A stretch of DNA of 64,000 nucleotides from Rikenellaceae bacterium (GTDB lineage Bacteria > Bacteroidota > Bacteroidia > Bacteroidales > Rikenellaceae), in contig SUZM01000009.1 in NCBI GenBank assembly GCA_015059965.1, positions 1-64,000 of the forward strand. The letters run 5' to 3'. This document shows positions 16,251 to 24,724 of the stretch, in pieces (position 1 is the first letter of the stretch; every line of letters starts with the position of its first letter). Under the pieces are notes generated by a model that was not told where the DNA came from, did not search any database, and saw nothing but the letters and a program-made list of their open reading frames with translations. The translations under genes were made by a program, and so were the position numbers.

Positions 16251-18044
16251 TTAGAAGAGCTGGTAGCTATAGGGGCAGTACATCAGCACACCACGCTGGT
16301 CGAGCACCTCACGCGCCTTCTTATAGGGTTGCAGGGCACCTCCCAGAGCATCGAGCTCATATTCGGCCCGAATGCGGGCGTTCATCGAGGAGAAGAAGGC
16401 TGCCAGCCCCTCCAATTCGGGCTGCGACTCCACCACGCGGAACTGCTCCAGACCGGCCTTCGAGGCGGCAACGGCAATGGCCTCCTTCAATCCGCCATGG
16501 CCATCGGCCAGGCCGATCTCAAGGGCATCAACACCCGACCAAACGCGGCCTCCGGCGATATCAAGCACCTTTTCCATCTCGAGATTACGTCCCTGCGACA
16601 CCTTCGTCGTAAAGCTCTCATATACCTTATCCACCGAACGGATCAGCATCGCCTTCTCGGCCGGGGTTGTCGGGCGGATCGTACCGACAAGGAATCCTTG
16701 ACCGAAGTCGGCCGAGCGGTTGGTCTTCACGTTGTCGAAGGTGATGCCCAACTTATCCTCGGCCATCTCTCCCACGTAGGGGAAGGCTCCGAAGACTCCG
16801 ATCGAACCCGTCAGGGTGAGGCGGTTGCAGAGGATGGCATCGGCGGGAGCCGAGATGTAGTAACCACCCGATGCAGCATAGTCGCCCATCGAAACCACCA
16901 CGGGCTTCTCGGCCTGGAGGAGCTTTATCTCACGCCAAATCACATCCGAAGCCAGGGCACTGCCACCCGGCGAATTGACACGCAGCACCACCGCCTGGAT
17001 ATCCTCGTTCTTCCGCACCTTGGCGATCTCCTCGGCCAGCGAGTTGCCGAAAATCATGCCGGACTGCGTCCCCTCGCCATCAACGATCTGACCATCGGCA
17101 TAGATGATGGCCACCTGGGGAGCCGTCAGATTCTTCACATCGGGCACCAGTTGCGAGGCATAATCGCCCAGCGAAACAAAGTTATACTCCTGATCGGCAT
17201 TCTTCTCCACGCCCTGCTCGGCAAAATAGCTCTCCATCTCATCCTCATAGATCAGGCCATCAACCAACCCGTGTTTAAGAGCATCCTCGGGAAGGGTCAG
17301 CTCCAGGTTGTCGGCCAGGCGGTTGAGCTCCTCAACCGTAATGCCGCGGCTCTCGGCCACTGTCTGGTTCAACACCTGCCACATCGAGTGAATCATCTGC
17401 TCGTTCTGCTCACGATTCTCGGGCGACATCTTCTTCAGGAAGTAGGGCTCCACGGCGCTCTTGTATTTGCAGGCCGTCGGGCGGAAGATCTCATACTCGA
17501 TACCGAGTTTATCGAAGAGCCCCTTAAAGAAGGGGATCGTGTAGCTCATACCCATCCACGAGAGGCTGCCCTCCTTCTGGAGGTAGATCTTGTCTGCCAC
17601 GGTCGAGAGGTAGTACTCACCCTGTCCGAAACTTTCGCTGTATGCCACGACAAATTTGCCGCACTGCTTGAAATCGGCAATCGCTGCGCGCAACTCCTCC
17701 ATGGCAGCCGTCGAGGTAAGACCTGCCCCCAGAGGACGAATGTAGATACCCTTGATGCGGTCATCGGTCTTGGCCGCATCGATGGCCTGCATAGCCTTAT
17801 AGAGCGAGAGGGTGGGGGTCATCTCCATCGACATAAAATCCAACCCGGCAAAGGGATCGGTTGCCGGCGAGTCGGTGATCGACTCCGACAAATCGAGCAT
17901 AAGAATAGAATTCTCCTCCACCAATACGGGGCTCTCCATCGAGCCGGCCATGCCGACCAGGGTCATCACCCACAAGAGTGTAGTCAGCACACTACCGACC
18001 ACCACAGCCAAGAGGGCTGCCAAAAAGATCTTCAGAAATTTCAT
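16251..18044 (-). CDS. sppA: signal peptide peptidase SppA, long form
   Basis: Membrane serine protease that clears cleaved signal peptides. About 597 residues from the ATG at 18044, which starts the membrane anchor MKFLKIFLAALLAVVVGSVL. It has the tandem ClpP-like domains of the 67-kDa type. The first holds the general-base lysine region (GEYYLSTVADKIYLQKEGSL), the second the nucleophile serine in YAASGGYYISAPAD and LTGSIGVFG. An in-frame ATG 63 bp upstream falls before the hydrophobic anchor and is less likely. Promoter at 18138-18168. Confidence 0.94.
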   Translation of the reverse strand: MKFLKIFLAALLAVVVGSVLTTLLWVMTLVGMAGSMESPVLVEENSILMLDLSESITDSPATDPFAGLDFMSMEMTPTLSLYKAMQAIDAAKTDDRIKGIYIRPLGAGLTSTAAMEELRAAIADFKQCGKFVVAYSESFGQGEYYLSTVADKIYLQKEGSLSWMGMSYTIPFFKGLFDKLGIEYEIFRPTACKYKSAVEPYFLKKMSPENREQNEQMIHSMWQVLNQTVAESRGITVEELNRLADNLELTLPEDALKHGLVDGLIYEDEMESYFAEQGVEKNADQEYNFVSLGDYASQLVPDVKNLTAPQVAIIYADGQIVDGEGTQSGMIFGNSLAEEIAKVRKNEDIQAVVLRVNSPGGSALASDVIWREIKLLQAEKPVVVSMGDYAASGGYYISAPADAILCNRLTLTGSIGVFGAFPYVGEMAEDKLGITFDNVKTNRSADFGQGFLVGTIRPTTPAEKAMLIRSVDKVYESFTTKVSQGRNLEMEKVLDIAGGRVWSGVDALEIGLADGHGGLKEAIAVAASKAGLEQFRVVESQPELEGLAAFFSSMNARIRAEYELDALGGALQPYKKAREVLDQRGVLMYCPYSYQLF

Positions 18045-18137
18045 AACTGCAATTTTTATTTTGGTTTTCACTTTGTTGCCATGCCACAAACGCACTCTGT
18101 CGCACAATTATTTAGTCTTCGCCGAGTCGATCTGCGA

Positions 18138-18168
18138 CAAAGATACGAATTAATCATTAAAAAACAAA
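18138..18168 (-). promoter_or_regulatory. sppA promoter
   Basis: On the minus strand: TTTG (18168-18165), a 19-bp spacer and TATCTTTG (18145-18138), an excellent Bacteroidota promoter about 95 bp before the sppA ATG. Confidence 0.75.
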
Positions 18169-18228
18169 AAATATTTATTGTTTTTCGATAAATATTTTCA
18201 AGGATGCTCATTTTTGAAAAATATGTTG

Positions 18229-18258
18229 TATATTTGTAAAATGCAGAGCGGTCTGCAT
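18229..18258 (+). promoter_or_regulatory. galE -7 box and start-site hairpin
   Basis: TATATTTG at 18229-18236, then ATGCAGA (18241-18247) and TCTGCAT (18252-18258) as a small inverted repeat at the expected transcript start. A further TGCAGA follows at 18261. An operator or 5' stabilising hairpin is possible. Confidence 0.45.
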
Positions 18259-18293
18259 GATGCAGAAAAGTGACAAATCAAAATAATAACAGA

Positions 18294-19313
18294 ATGAAAA
18301 AAGAGTGTGTATTGGTAGCAGGTGGCGCCGGTTATATCGGCTCGCACACCACCGTGGAGTTGATCGAAGCGGGCTACGATGTGGTGATCGCCGACAACCT
18401 CTCCAACTCGGAGATGCGTGCCGTGGAGGGGGTTCGTAAAATTACGGGAGTAGATGTCCCCTTTGTTCAGGTGGACTGCTGCGACAAAGAGGCCTTCCGC
18501 CAACTCTTCGAGCAGTACACCTTCGACTCTGCAATCCACTTTGCAGCCTCGAAGGCCGTGGGTGAGTCGGTGGAGAAGCCGATGCTCTACTACCGCAACA
18601 ATCTGCTCTCGCTGATGAATCTGGTGGAGCTGATGCACGAATATGGTCGCCACCATCTGGTCTTCTCCTCTTCGTGTACGGTCTATGGCGAGCCCGACAA
18701 GCAGCCCGTCACCGAGCTCACTCCCCGCAAGGAGGCCACCTCGCCCTACGGCAACACGAAACAGATCTCGGAGGATATTCTGCGCGACACCGTAAAGGCA
18801 TGGCCCGAGATGAAGGCCATCGCCCTGCGCTACTTCAACCCCATCGGAGCCCACCCTTCGGCCCTGATCGGCGAGTTGCCGCGCGGTGTGCCGCAGAACC
18901 TGGTGCCCTACGTCACGCAGACGGCGGCCGGTATTCGCAAGTGCCTCTCGGTCTTCGGCGATGACTACCCCACGCCCGACGGTTCGTGCATCCGCGACTA
19001 CATCGACGTTACCGACTTAGCCAAGGCCCATGTGAAGGCGATCGACCGCATGGTGGGCGGCAAGAACAAGGCCGGCTACGAGGTCTTCAACGTCGGCACA
19101 GGACGCGGAGTCTCGGTCTTGGAGCTCGTCAAGGGCTTCGAGCGCGTGAACGGCGTGAAGCTCAACTATAAGATTGCCCCGCGCCGTGCGGGTGACATCA
19201 TCGCCATCTGGGCCGATCCGACCCTCGCCAACGAGGAGCTGGGCTGGCGGGCCGAGCGCACGCTGGACGAGACCTTAGCCTCAGCCTGGCGCTGGCAGCA
19301 GTCGCTCAAATAA
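18294..19313 (+). CDS. galE: UDP-glucose 4-epimerase
   Basis: Interconverts UDP-glucose and UDP-galactose for envelope glycans and galactose use. 339 residues from the ATG at 18294. It has the NAD-binding GGAGYIGSHT near the N-terminus, catalytic SSSCTVYG (Ser/Thr) and the YGNTKQISEDIL Tyr-x3-Lys motif, and the sugar-binding RYFNPIGAHPS. It diverges from sppA and converges with the hydrogenase operon across a strong hairpin. Confidence 0.97.
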   Translation: MKKECVLVAGGAGYIGSHTTVELIEAGYDVVIADNLSNSEMRAVEGVRKITGVDVPFVQVDCCDKEAFRQLFEQYTFDSAIHFAASKAVGESVEKPMLYYRNNLLSLMNLVELMHEYGRHHLVFSSSCTVYGEPDKQPVTELTPRKEATSPYGNTKQISEDILRDTVKAWPEMKAIALRYFNPIGAHPSALIGELPRGVPQNLVPYVTQTAAGIRKCLSVFGDDYPTPDGSCIRDYIDVTDLAKAHVKAIDRMVGGKNKAGYEVFNVGTGRGVSVLELVKGFERVNGVKLNYKIAPRRAGDIIAIWADPTLANEELGWRAERTLDETLASAWRWQQSLK

Positions 19314-19329
19314 TCGCCATCCACAATAG

Positions 19330-19368
19330 AACGAGGCCGTCAATCCGAATGGGATTGACGGCCTCGTT
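19330..19368. terminator. bidirectional hairpin between galE and hydF
   Basis: AACGAGGCCGTCAATCC (19330-19346) pairs perfectly with GGATTGACGGCCTCGTT (19352-19368) across a 5-nt loop. The short T run on the plus side favours galE termination. Confidence 0.75.
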
Positions 19369-19384
19369 TCGTTCTCTGGAGAGG

Positions 19385-20563
19385 CTACCACGTCACGCGG
19401 TCGAGGATTCCCTGCAGGGCAGCGATGGCCACCCCATAGTTCGTAATCGGCACCCCGGCAGCGCGGGCGCGGGCCACACGGCTCATCACCAATCGGCGGT
19501 TGAACATACAGGCTCCGCAATGGATTACCAGGTCGTAAGGGGTGAGATCCTCGGGGAAATCGCGCCCGCCGACGATGTCGATCTGAAGCGCCTCGCCAAA
19601 GCGCTTGCGCAACATGCGGGGCAGCTTCACACGACCGATATCTTCGTTTTGCGGAGCATGGGTACAAGCCTCCGCAATCAGGACACGCGAACGGGAGCTA
19701 AGGCGCCTGAGGGCCTCGGCTCCGGCCACAAACTCACGAATATCGCCCTTATAGCGGGCCATCAGCACCGAGAAGGAGGTGAGCAGCGATGAGGCGGGGG
19801 TGAGGGCCTCCACCCTATCGAAGACCTGCGAATCGGTGATCACCAGCCGCGGAGGCTCGCGCAGCGCCTGAAGCGTTGCAGCCATCTCTTCCGGCGGACA
19901 GCAGAGGGCTATACAATGGCGATCCAGCAGCTCACGCAGGGTCTGTACCTGGGGCTGGATCAGGCGCCCTTTGGGGGCTGAGGCATCCTGCGGCATCACC
20001 AGCAGGACCACATCTCCCGCCTCGCAGAGCCCCTCGGTCAGCAGGCGCTCTTCGCGCGGAGCCATGGCGGCCACGGCACGGTGCAGACGGTCGATTCCCT
20101 CACCCGTAAGCCCGCTGACGGGCAGCACCTCTTGGCCCAAACGAGCTGCTAAACGGGCAACAACCGACGGCAGCTCCTCCATCCGGTCAACTTGGTTTAG
20201 CAGGAGAAGGGTCGGGATCTCCCGCAGGCGCAACTCCTCAAGCAGAGGCTGTTCGATCTCGGTATCCTCCGAGCAGAGGAGTACGATGGCGCGATCGGCC
20301 TGGTCAAGCGTCTTACGGGTCTGGGCCACGCGCTCCCCGCCCAGTGCGCTCTGGTCGTCGAGACCCGGGGTGTCGATCAGGGTCACAGCCCCCACACCCG
20401 GCCACTCCATGGCCTTCCGCACGGGGTCGGTCGTAGTGCCGGCCCGAGGCGATACGATAGCCGCATCCTGCCCCGTTAGGCGGTTCAGCAGGGTCGATTT
20501 CCCACTATTGCAGCGCCCGAAGAGGGCGATATGCAGTCGCTCGGATTGTAGTGTCGCAGCCAT
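19385..20563 (-). CDS. hydF: [FeFe]-hydrogenase maturation GTPase HydF
   Basis: 392 residues. HydF is the scaffold on which the di-iron subcluster is assembled before transfer to HydA. The N-terminal G domain has P-loop GRCNSGKSTLLN, AGTTTDPV and DTPGLDD. The C-terminal cluster domain keeps the CxH...HCxxC ligands (ACTHAPQ near 291 and VIHCGACMFNRR near 347). Last gene of the minus-strand order hydA-hydE-hydG-hydF, separated from hydG by only 3 bp. Confidence 0.96.
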   Translation of the reverse strand: MAATLQSERLHIALFGRCNSGKSTLLNRLTGQDAAIVSPRAGTTTDPVRKAMEWPGVGAVTLIDTPGLDDQSALGGERVAQTRKTLDQADRAIVLLCSEDTEIEQPLLEELRLREIPTLLLLNQVDRMEELPSVVARLAARLGQEVLPVSGLTGEGIDRLHRAVAAMAPREERLLTEGLCEAGDVVLLVMPQDASAPKGRLIQPQVQTLRELLDRHCIALCCPPEEMAATLQALREPPRLVITDSQVFDRVEALTPASSLLTSFSVLMARYKGDIREFVAGAEALRRLSSRSRVLIAEACTHAPQNEDIGRVKLPRMLRKRFGEALQIDIVGGRDFPEDLTPYDLVIHCGACMFNRRLVMSRVARARAAGVPITNYGVAIAALQGILDRVTW

Positions 20564-20566
20564 GGC

Positions 20567-21988
20567 TTAGAATCGAAAATCACGTTTACCGGCCATGATG
20601 GCTTTGAGGTTCTCTTCGGTAATGCGGCGCACCTTCTCCGAAGGGATCAGCGGCACCTCGCGGGCAATCATCTGCTCACCCAGGAGACGTGTGCGCGTAG
20701 AGGCGTAATCCTCAAGGTACTCGCGCAGGGTCATCAGGGCATTCGGGCCGCAGCAGTTGCCGATCAGACCGCGCTTGGCGAGCGACATGAAGCGATCGCC
20801 GGTACGTCCCTCGCGGTAGCAAGCCGTACAGAAGCTCGGTACATAGCCCAACTCCAGGAGCCAGGCCACGATCTCATCGAGCGTGCGCTCATCCGAGATA
20901 TCGAACTGGGCTGAACGCTCGGCATCCACCACCCCCTCGGCATAGCCACCCACCGAGGTGCGCGATCCTCCGCTGAGCTGCGAGACCCCCACATCGAGGA
21001 CCAATTCGCGCGAACGCTGCGACTCGCGGGTTGAGACGATCATACCGGTATAGGGAACAGCCAGACGCAGGACAGCTACCAGACGGCGGAACTTCTCGTC
21101 GGTTACGGCATCGGGGAAGTCAGCCGGATCGATATCATCAGCCGGACGGATACGCGGCACACTGATCGTATGGGGACCCACACCAAAGCGGGCCTCCAGG
21201 TGCTCGGCATGCATCAGAAGTCCCACAAAGTCGTAGCGATAGTTCGAGAGTCCGAACAGCGCACCAATTCCCACATCGTCGATACCGCCCTCCATCGCGC
21301 GATCCATCGCCTCGGTGTGGTAAGCCCAATCGCTCTTGGGTCCTGTGGGGTGCAACCGCTCATAGGTGACCTTGTCGTAGGTCTCCTCAAAGAGGATGTA
21401 GGTGCCGATGCCGGCCTCCTTCAGCAGGCGATAGTTCTCGACCGTTGTGGCGGCGATATTGACATTCACGCGACGAATGGCTCCGTTGCGGTGGTGGATC
21501 GAGTAGATGGTGTCGATCGATTCGAGCACATACTCAATGGGGTTGAGCGTCGGGTGCTCGCCGGTCTCCAGCGCCAAGCGCTTGTGTCCCATATCCTGCA
21601 GGGCAATCACCTCGCGGCGAATCTCCTCCTGGGTAAGTTTGCGGCGCGGTATGGTGCGATTCTTGGCATGGTAGGGGCAATAGACACAGCCGTTGATGCA
21701 GTGGTTTGAGAGGTAGAGCGGAGCAAACATCACGATGCGATTGCCATAGATGCGCTGCTTCAGCTCGCGGGCCAGGGCGTAGAGTTGCTCATCCCACTCC
21801 CGGCCACACTCCAACAAGACGGCAGCCTCGCGGTGCGAAAGTCCGTTGCCCTCCTTGGCTTTCAGGAGCAGCTCCTCGATGAGCGCCCGATCCGTGCTCT
21901 TCTCGGCCGCATAGGCCAGTGTCGCTTGAATTTCGCCGTCGTGAATAAACTCGGCGGCATGAGGCGAATGTACGTTGTATGGTGTCAT
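20567..21988 (-). CDS. hydG: [FeFe]-hydrogenase maturation radical SAM enzyme HydG
   Basis: 473 residues. HydG is a tyrosine lyase that makes the CO and cyanide ligands of the H-cluster. It has the radical SAM motif CINGCVYC near 97-104 and the C-terminal auxiliary-cluster signature CTACYREGRTGDRF with the later Cys in GNCCGPNA. It starts with ATG 22 bp after hydE. The C-terminal domain distinguishes it from the thiazole synthase ThiH. Confidence 0.97.
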   Translation of the reverse strand: MTPYNVHSPHAAEFIHDGEIQATLAYAAEKSTDRALIEELLLKAKEGNGLSHREAAVLLECGREWDEQLYALARELKQRIYGNRIVMFAPLYLSNHCINGCVYCPYHAKNRTIPRRKLTQEEIRREVIALQDMGHKRLALETGEHPTLNPIEYVLESIDTIYSIHHRNGAIRRVNVNIAATTVENYRLLKEAGIGTYILFEETYDKVTYERLHPTGPKSDWAYHTEAMDRAMEGGIDDVGIGALFGLSNYRYDFVGLLMHAEHLEARFGVGPHTISVPRIRPADDIDPADFPDAVTDEKFRRLVAVLRLAVPYTGMIVSTRESQRSRELVLDVGVSQLSGGSRTSVGGYAEGVVDAERSAQFDISDERTLDEIVAWLLELGYVPSFCTACYREGRTGDRFMSLAKRGLIGNCCGPNALMTLREYLEDYASTRTRLLGEQMIAREVPLIPSEKVRRITEENLKAIMAGKRDFRF

Positions 21989-22010
21989 ATCCTTCTGTTT
22001 TTTATTTTTC

Positions 22011-23045
22011 TCATTGATAATCTCCCCTGGAGAAGTTGATGCGATAGCCTATGGTCTCCAGCTCTCGGGCCAAGAGCCGAAGCCCCTCGGCCGCCTCAGC
22101 TCCCGTCGAGGCCTTGCCGTCGTAGATGGCATACTTGCGGCGCACCTGTTCGGGCGAGAGGTTGGGCATCACCACGTTGGCTCCCGACAGGATTCCCTCG
22201 ATCCTTCCGCGCGGGTGGAGCGTGGCGAGGGCTGTGGTTGCCGGAATCAGGGCCCGCGGGAACCTTAAGCGCAGAATGGCCAGCAAGAGCAACGTGAGGC
22301 GCAAATCACCCGCCGGCTCCCCGGCATAGGGGGTATCGTGATGCGGCAGGAAGGGGCCGATGCCGATCATCTCGGGCACGATACGCTCCATGAGGAGAAT
22401 ATCCTCCACCAAGGCCTCGGGGCTCTGCCCCGGAGCCCCCACCATCATTCCCATACCGGTCTGGTAACCGATACGCTTCAGGCTCTCAATACAATTCAGG
22501 CGCCCGGCATGCGACATCTCGGCGGGATGCAGCTTTTCGTATAGGGCGCAGTCGGCCGCCTCGTGGCGCAGCAGGTAACGCGCAGCTCCGGCCTCGAAGA
22601 GGCGGCGGTAGGAGGCCTCTTCTCGTTCGCCGAGCGAGAGGGTAAGGGCCGCCTCGGGCCATCGCCGATGGATCTCTTCGATCAACGGGACCAGCCGCTC
22701 GTCGTTCCACCAGGGATCCTCGCCTCCCTGCAGAACGAAGGTTCGAAAACCCGCCTCATAGCCCGCCTCGCAGGCCGAAAGGATCTGCTGTGAGGTCAGC
22801 CGATAGCGTTCGGCCCGCCGGTTCGAGCGGCGCAGACCGCAGTAGAGACAATCGTTGCGGCAGATGCTGCCGATCTCAATCAGGCCGCGTACAAAAATGG
22901 CGCATCCGAACCGCTCTTGGGCGGTTCGGACGGCCTCATTTCTCAAGAAAGCAAGTGTAGAGTCGTCGCACCGCGTAAGCAGGGCGAGGTATTCCGGGGC
23001 ACTCAATCTGCCCTCACGCACCAGACGCTCGGCCAACTCATACAT
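22011..23045 (-). CDS. hydE: [FeFe]-hydrogenase maturation radical SAM enzyme HydE
   Basis: 344 residues of the HydE/BioB-like radical SAM family, with CRNDCLYC near 62-69 and a TIM barrel containing FVLQGGEDPWW and MGMMVGAPGQ. HydE acts on an Fe(CO)2(CN)cysteine precursor in H-cluster assembly. It lies 63 bp downstream of hydA; that spacer can form an imperfect CCCGG/CCGGG hairpin that might tune expression relative to hydA. Confidence 0.95.
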   Translation of the reverse strand: MYELAERLVREGRLSAPEYLALLTRCDDSTLAFLRNEAVRTAQERFGCAIFVRGLIEIGSICRNDCLYCGLRRSNRRAERYRLTSQQILSACEAGYEAGFRTFVLQGGEDPWWNDERLVPLIEEIHRRWPEAALTLSLGEREEASYRRLFEAGAARYLLRHEAADCALYEKLHPAEMSHAGRLNCIESLKRIGYQTGMGMMVGAPGQSPEALVEDILLMERIVPEMIGIGPFLPHHDTPYAGEPAGDLRLTLLLLAILRLRFPRALIPATTALATLHPRGRIEGILSGANVVMPNLSPEQVRRKYAIYDGKASTGAEAAEGLRLLARELETIGYRINFSRGDYQ

Positions 23046-23108
23046 ACAGCTTTCCTATTTTCTCCCGGCTCCTCTTCTTCAAAAACCGGGAAAGGGTGTA
23101 CAAAACAG

Positions 23109-24548
23109 TTATCGTTTCAGCAGCTCGGCATTGTAGGTCTTGCGACCGGTGTCGTAGGCCGTGTGTACGCCGGGACCCGAGATGCAACCTCCCTCGCAGG
23201 CCATCACCTCGATGAACTGCGCCGGAGCCTTACCCGTCTTGCCGAAGGCGCGCATCAGAGCGACGTTCTTCTTCGTGAGGTTCGACACCTGGAGGGTCGT
23301 GAAATCGATGGCACCGCCCACATGAGCCTTCACAGCAGCCGTTACACCTCCGGCCTGACCGAAGCCGTGGGCCGTGCGGATCGCCGTTACATCAATCGGA
23401 TGGAGCTGCTCGCCGTTCATCTCAATGGCCATACCCTCAAAGATGGCGTGGATCTCCTCGAAGGTCATCACAAAGTCGATCATATCGTCTCTGCGGGCCT
23501 CCTTGCGCTTGGCGATGCAAGGGCCGATGAAGACCATCTTGGCATTGGGATACTTCTGACGGGCGATCTCTCCGGTGTAGTACATCGGCGAGCGGGTCGA
23601 AGAGATATACTTCTGCAACTCGGGAGCGTGCTTGGCGGCCATCTCCATGTAGGAGGGGCAGCACGAAGTGGTCATGAAGGGCTGACCCTCCTCCAACTTC
23701 TCCTTGAACTCCTCGGTCTCCTTTTGGGTCGTCACCTCGGCTCCGCGAGCAACCTCGATCACATCCGTGAAGCCAATCTTCTTCATGGCTCCATAGACCT
23801 GCTCGGCCGGGTTGGTGTACTGCGAGAGGATGGCGGGAGCCACCAGAGCCACCACCTGCTCACCACGACGGATGGCCTGCAGCACGTCGAAGACCTGCGA
23901 GATCTCAAAGATCGCGCCGAAGGGGCAACTGTTCAGGCACTTGCCACAGTAGATGCACTTCGTCTCATCAATGTGCTCCACACCATACTCGTCCTTCGTA
24001 ATGGCGCCCACGGGGCAGGCCTCCTCACAAGGAACTGGGATATAGACAATTGCATGATAGGGACAACTTTCGAAGCACTTACCACAGCTGATACAGATCG
24101 AATGGTTGATCTTACCCTGCGAAGTCTCGGGATCGAACTCGATGGCATTCTTGGGGCAGTTGGCCGCACAGGCGCGGGCCACACAACCACGGCAGAGGTT
24201 GGTGATATTGTAGTTGGTGCGCACACACGACGAGCAGGCCTCGTCAATCACGCACATGATGTTCTCTTTGATCTTCTTGCGATCCAGAGCCATGGAGGCA
24301 TACTGCGACAAGGGCATCAGCTCGTCCACCTCATCGTTCATATCGAAGCCCATCAGCGGCAACGACTTATACTTCCACACTGCGCGCTCCTTATGTACGC
24401 AACAACGACCCAGCACCTTCGACTTGCGAGGGCTGAGTTCAATCGGCAGGCGGTCGATCTTCTCGACCAACTCTCCCTTGTTCCAAAGATCGATCAACTT
24501 GGTCAGCAGTCGCTGACGTACGATCATCACATTATTCTTAATAGCCAT
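23109..24548 (-). CDS. hydA: [FeFe]-hydrogenase catalytic subunit, non-group-A type
   Basis: 479 residues from the ATG at 24548. The N-terminal third is rich in cysteine: CSSCVRTNYNITNLCRGC, CISCGKCFESCP, CEEACP and CIYCGKCLNSCP, implying several [4Fe-4S] clusters. The H-cluster motifs are present but altered. L1 is TSCCPSY (about 293) rather than TSCCPGW, L2 is GPCIAKRKE (about 342) rather than MPCxxKxxE, and L3 is MACEGGCISGPG (about 449) rather than CxGGCxxGGG. This fits the group B enzymes of gut Bacteroidota, thought to re-oxidise ferredoxin. A minus-strand TATCTTTG box is at 24568-24575. Confidence 0.93.
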   Translation of the reverse strand: MAIKNNVMIVRQRLLTKLIDLWNKGELVEKIDRLPIELSPRKSKVLGRCCVHKERAVWKYKSLPLMGFDMNDEVDELMPLSQYASMALDRKKIKENIMCVIDEACSSCVRTNYNITNLCRGCVARACAANCPKNAIEFDPETSQGKINHSICISCGKCFESCPYHAIVYIPVPCEEACPVGAITKDEYGVEHIDETKCIYCGKCLNSCPFGAIFEISQVFDVLQAIRRGEQVVALVAPAILSQYTNPAEQVYGAMKKIGFTDVIEVARGAEVTTQKETEEFKEKLEEGQPFMTTSCCPSYMEMAAKHAPELQKYISSTRSPMYYTGEIARQKYPNAKMVFIGPCIAKRKEARRDDMIDFVMTFEEIHAIFEGMAIEMNGEQLHPIDVTAIRTAHGFGQAGGVTAAVKAHVGGAIDFTTLQVSNLTKKNVALMRAFGKTGKAPAQFIEVMACEGGCISGPGVHTAYDTGRKTYNAELLKR

Positions 24549-24575
24549 AGGTTGGGTTAATTTTATGCAAAGATA

Positions 24576-24613
24576 CAAAAAAAGTTGCAACACGCTCTAT
24601 TCCGTGCAACTTT
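24576..24613 (-). terminator. intrinsic terminator downstream of relA
   Basis: Read leftward, AAAGTTGCA (24613-24605) pairs with TGCAACTTT (24589-24581), followed by more T. It ends relA transcription immediately before the hydA -7 box. Confidence 0.75.
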
Positions 24614-24724
24614 TTCGCTCATACCGTTTTAAATTTCCCTGCAAAGTCGTTTTATCTTCCCTTTTAAGGCTCCACTTTTGGCTCACCCCCCACTTTCCTC
24701 GCTTCGGGGAGGGCATCCCTCCAC

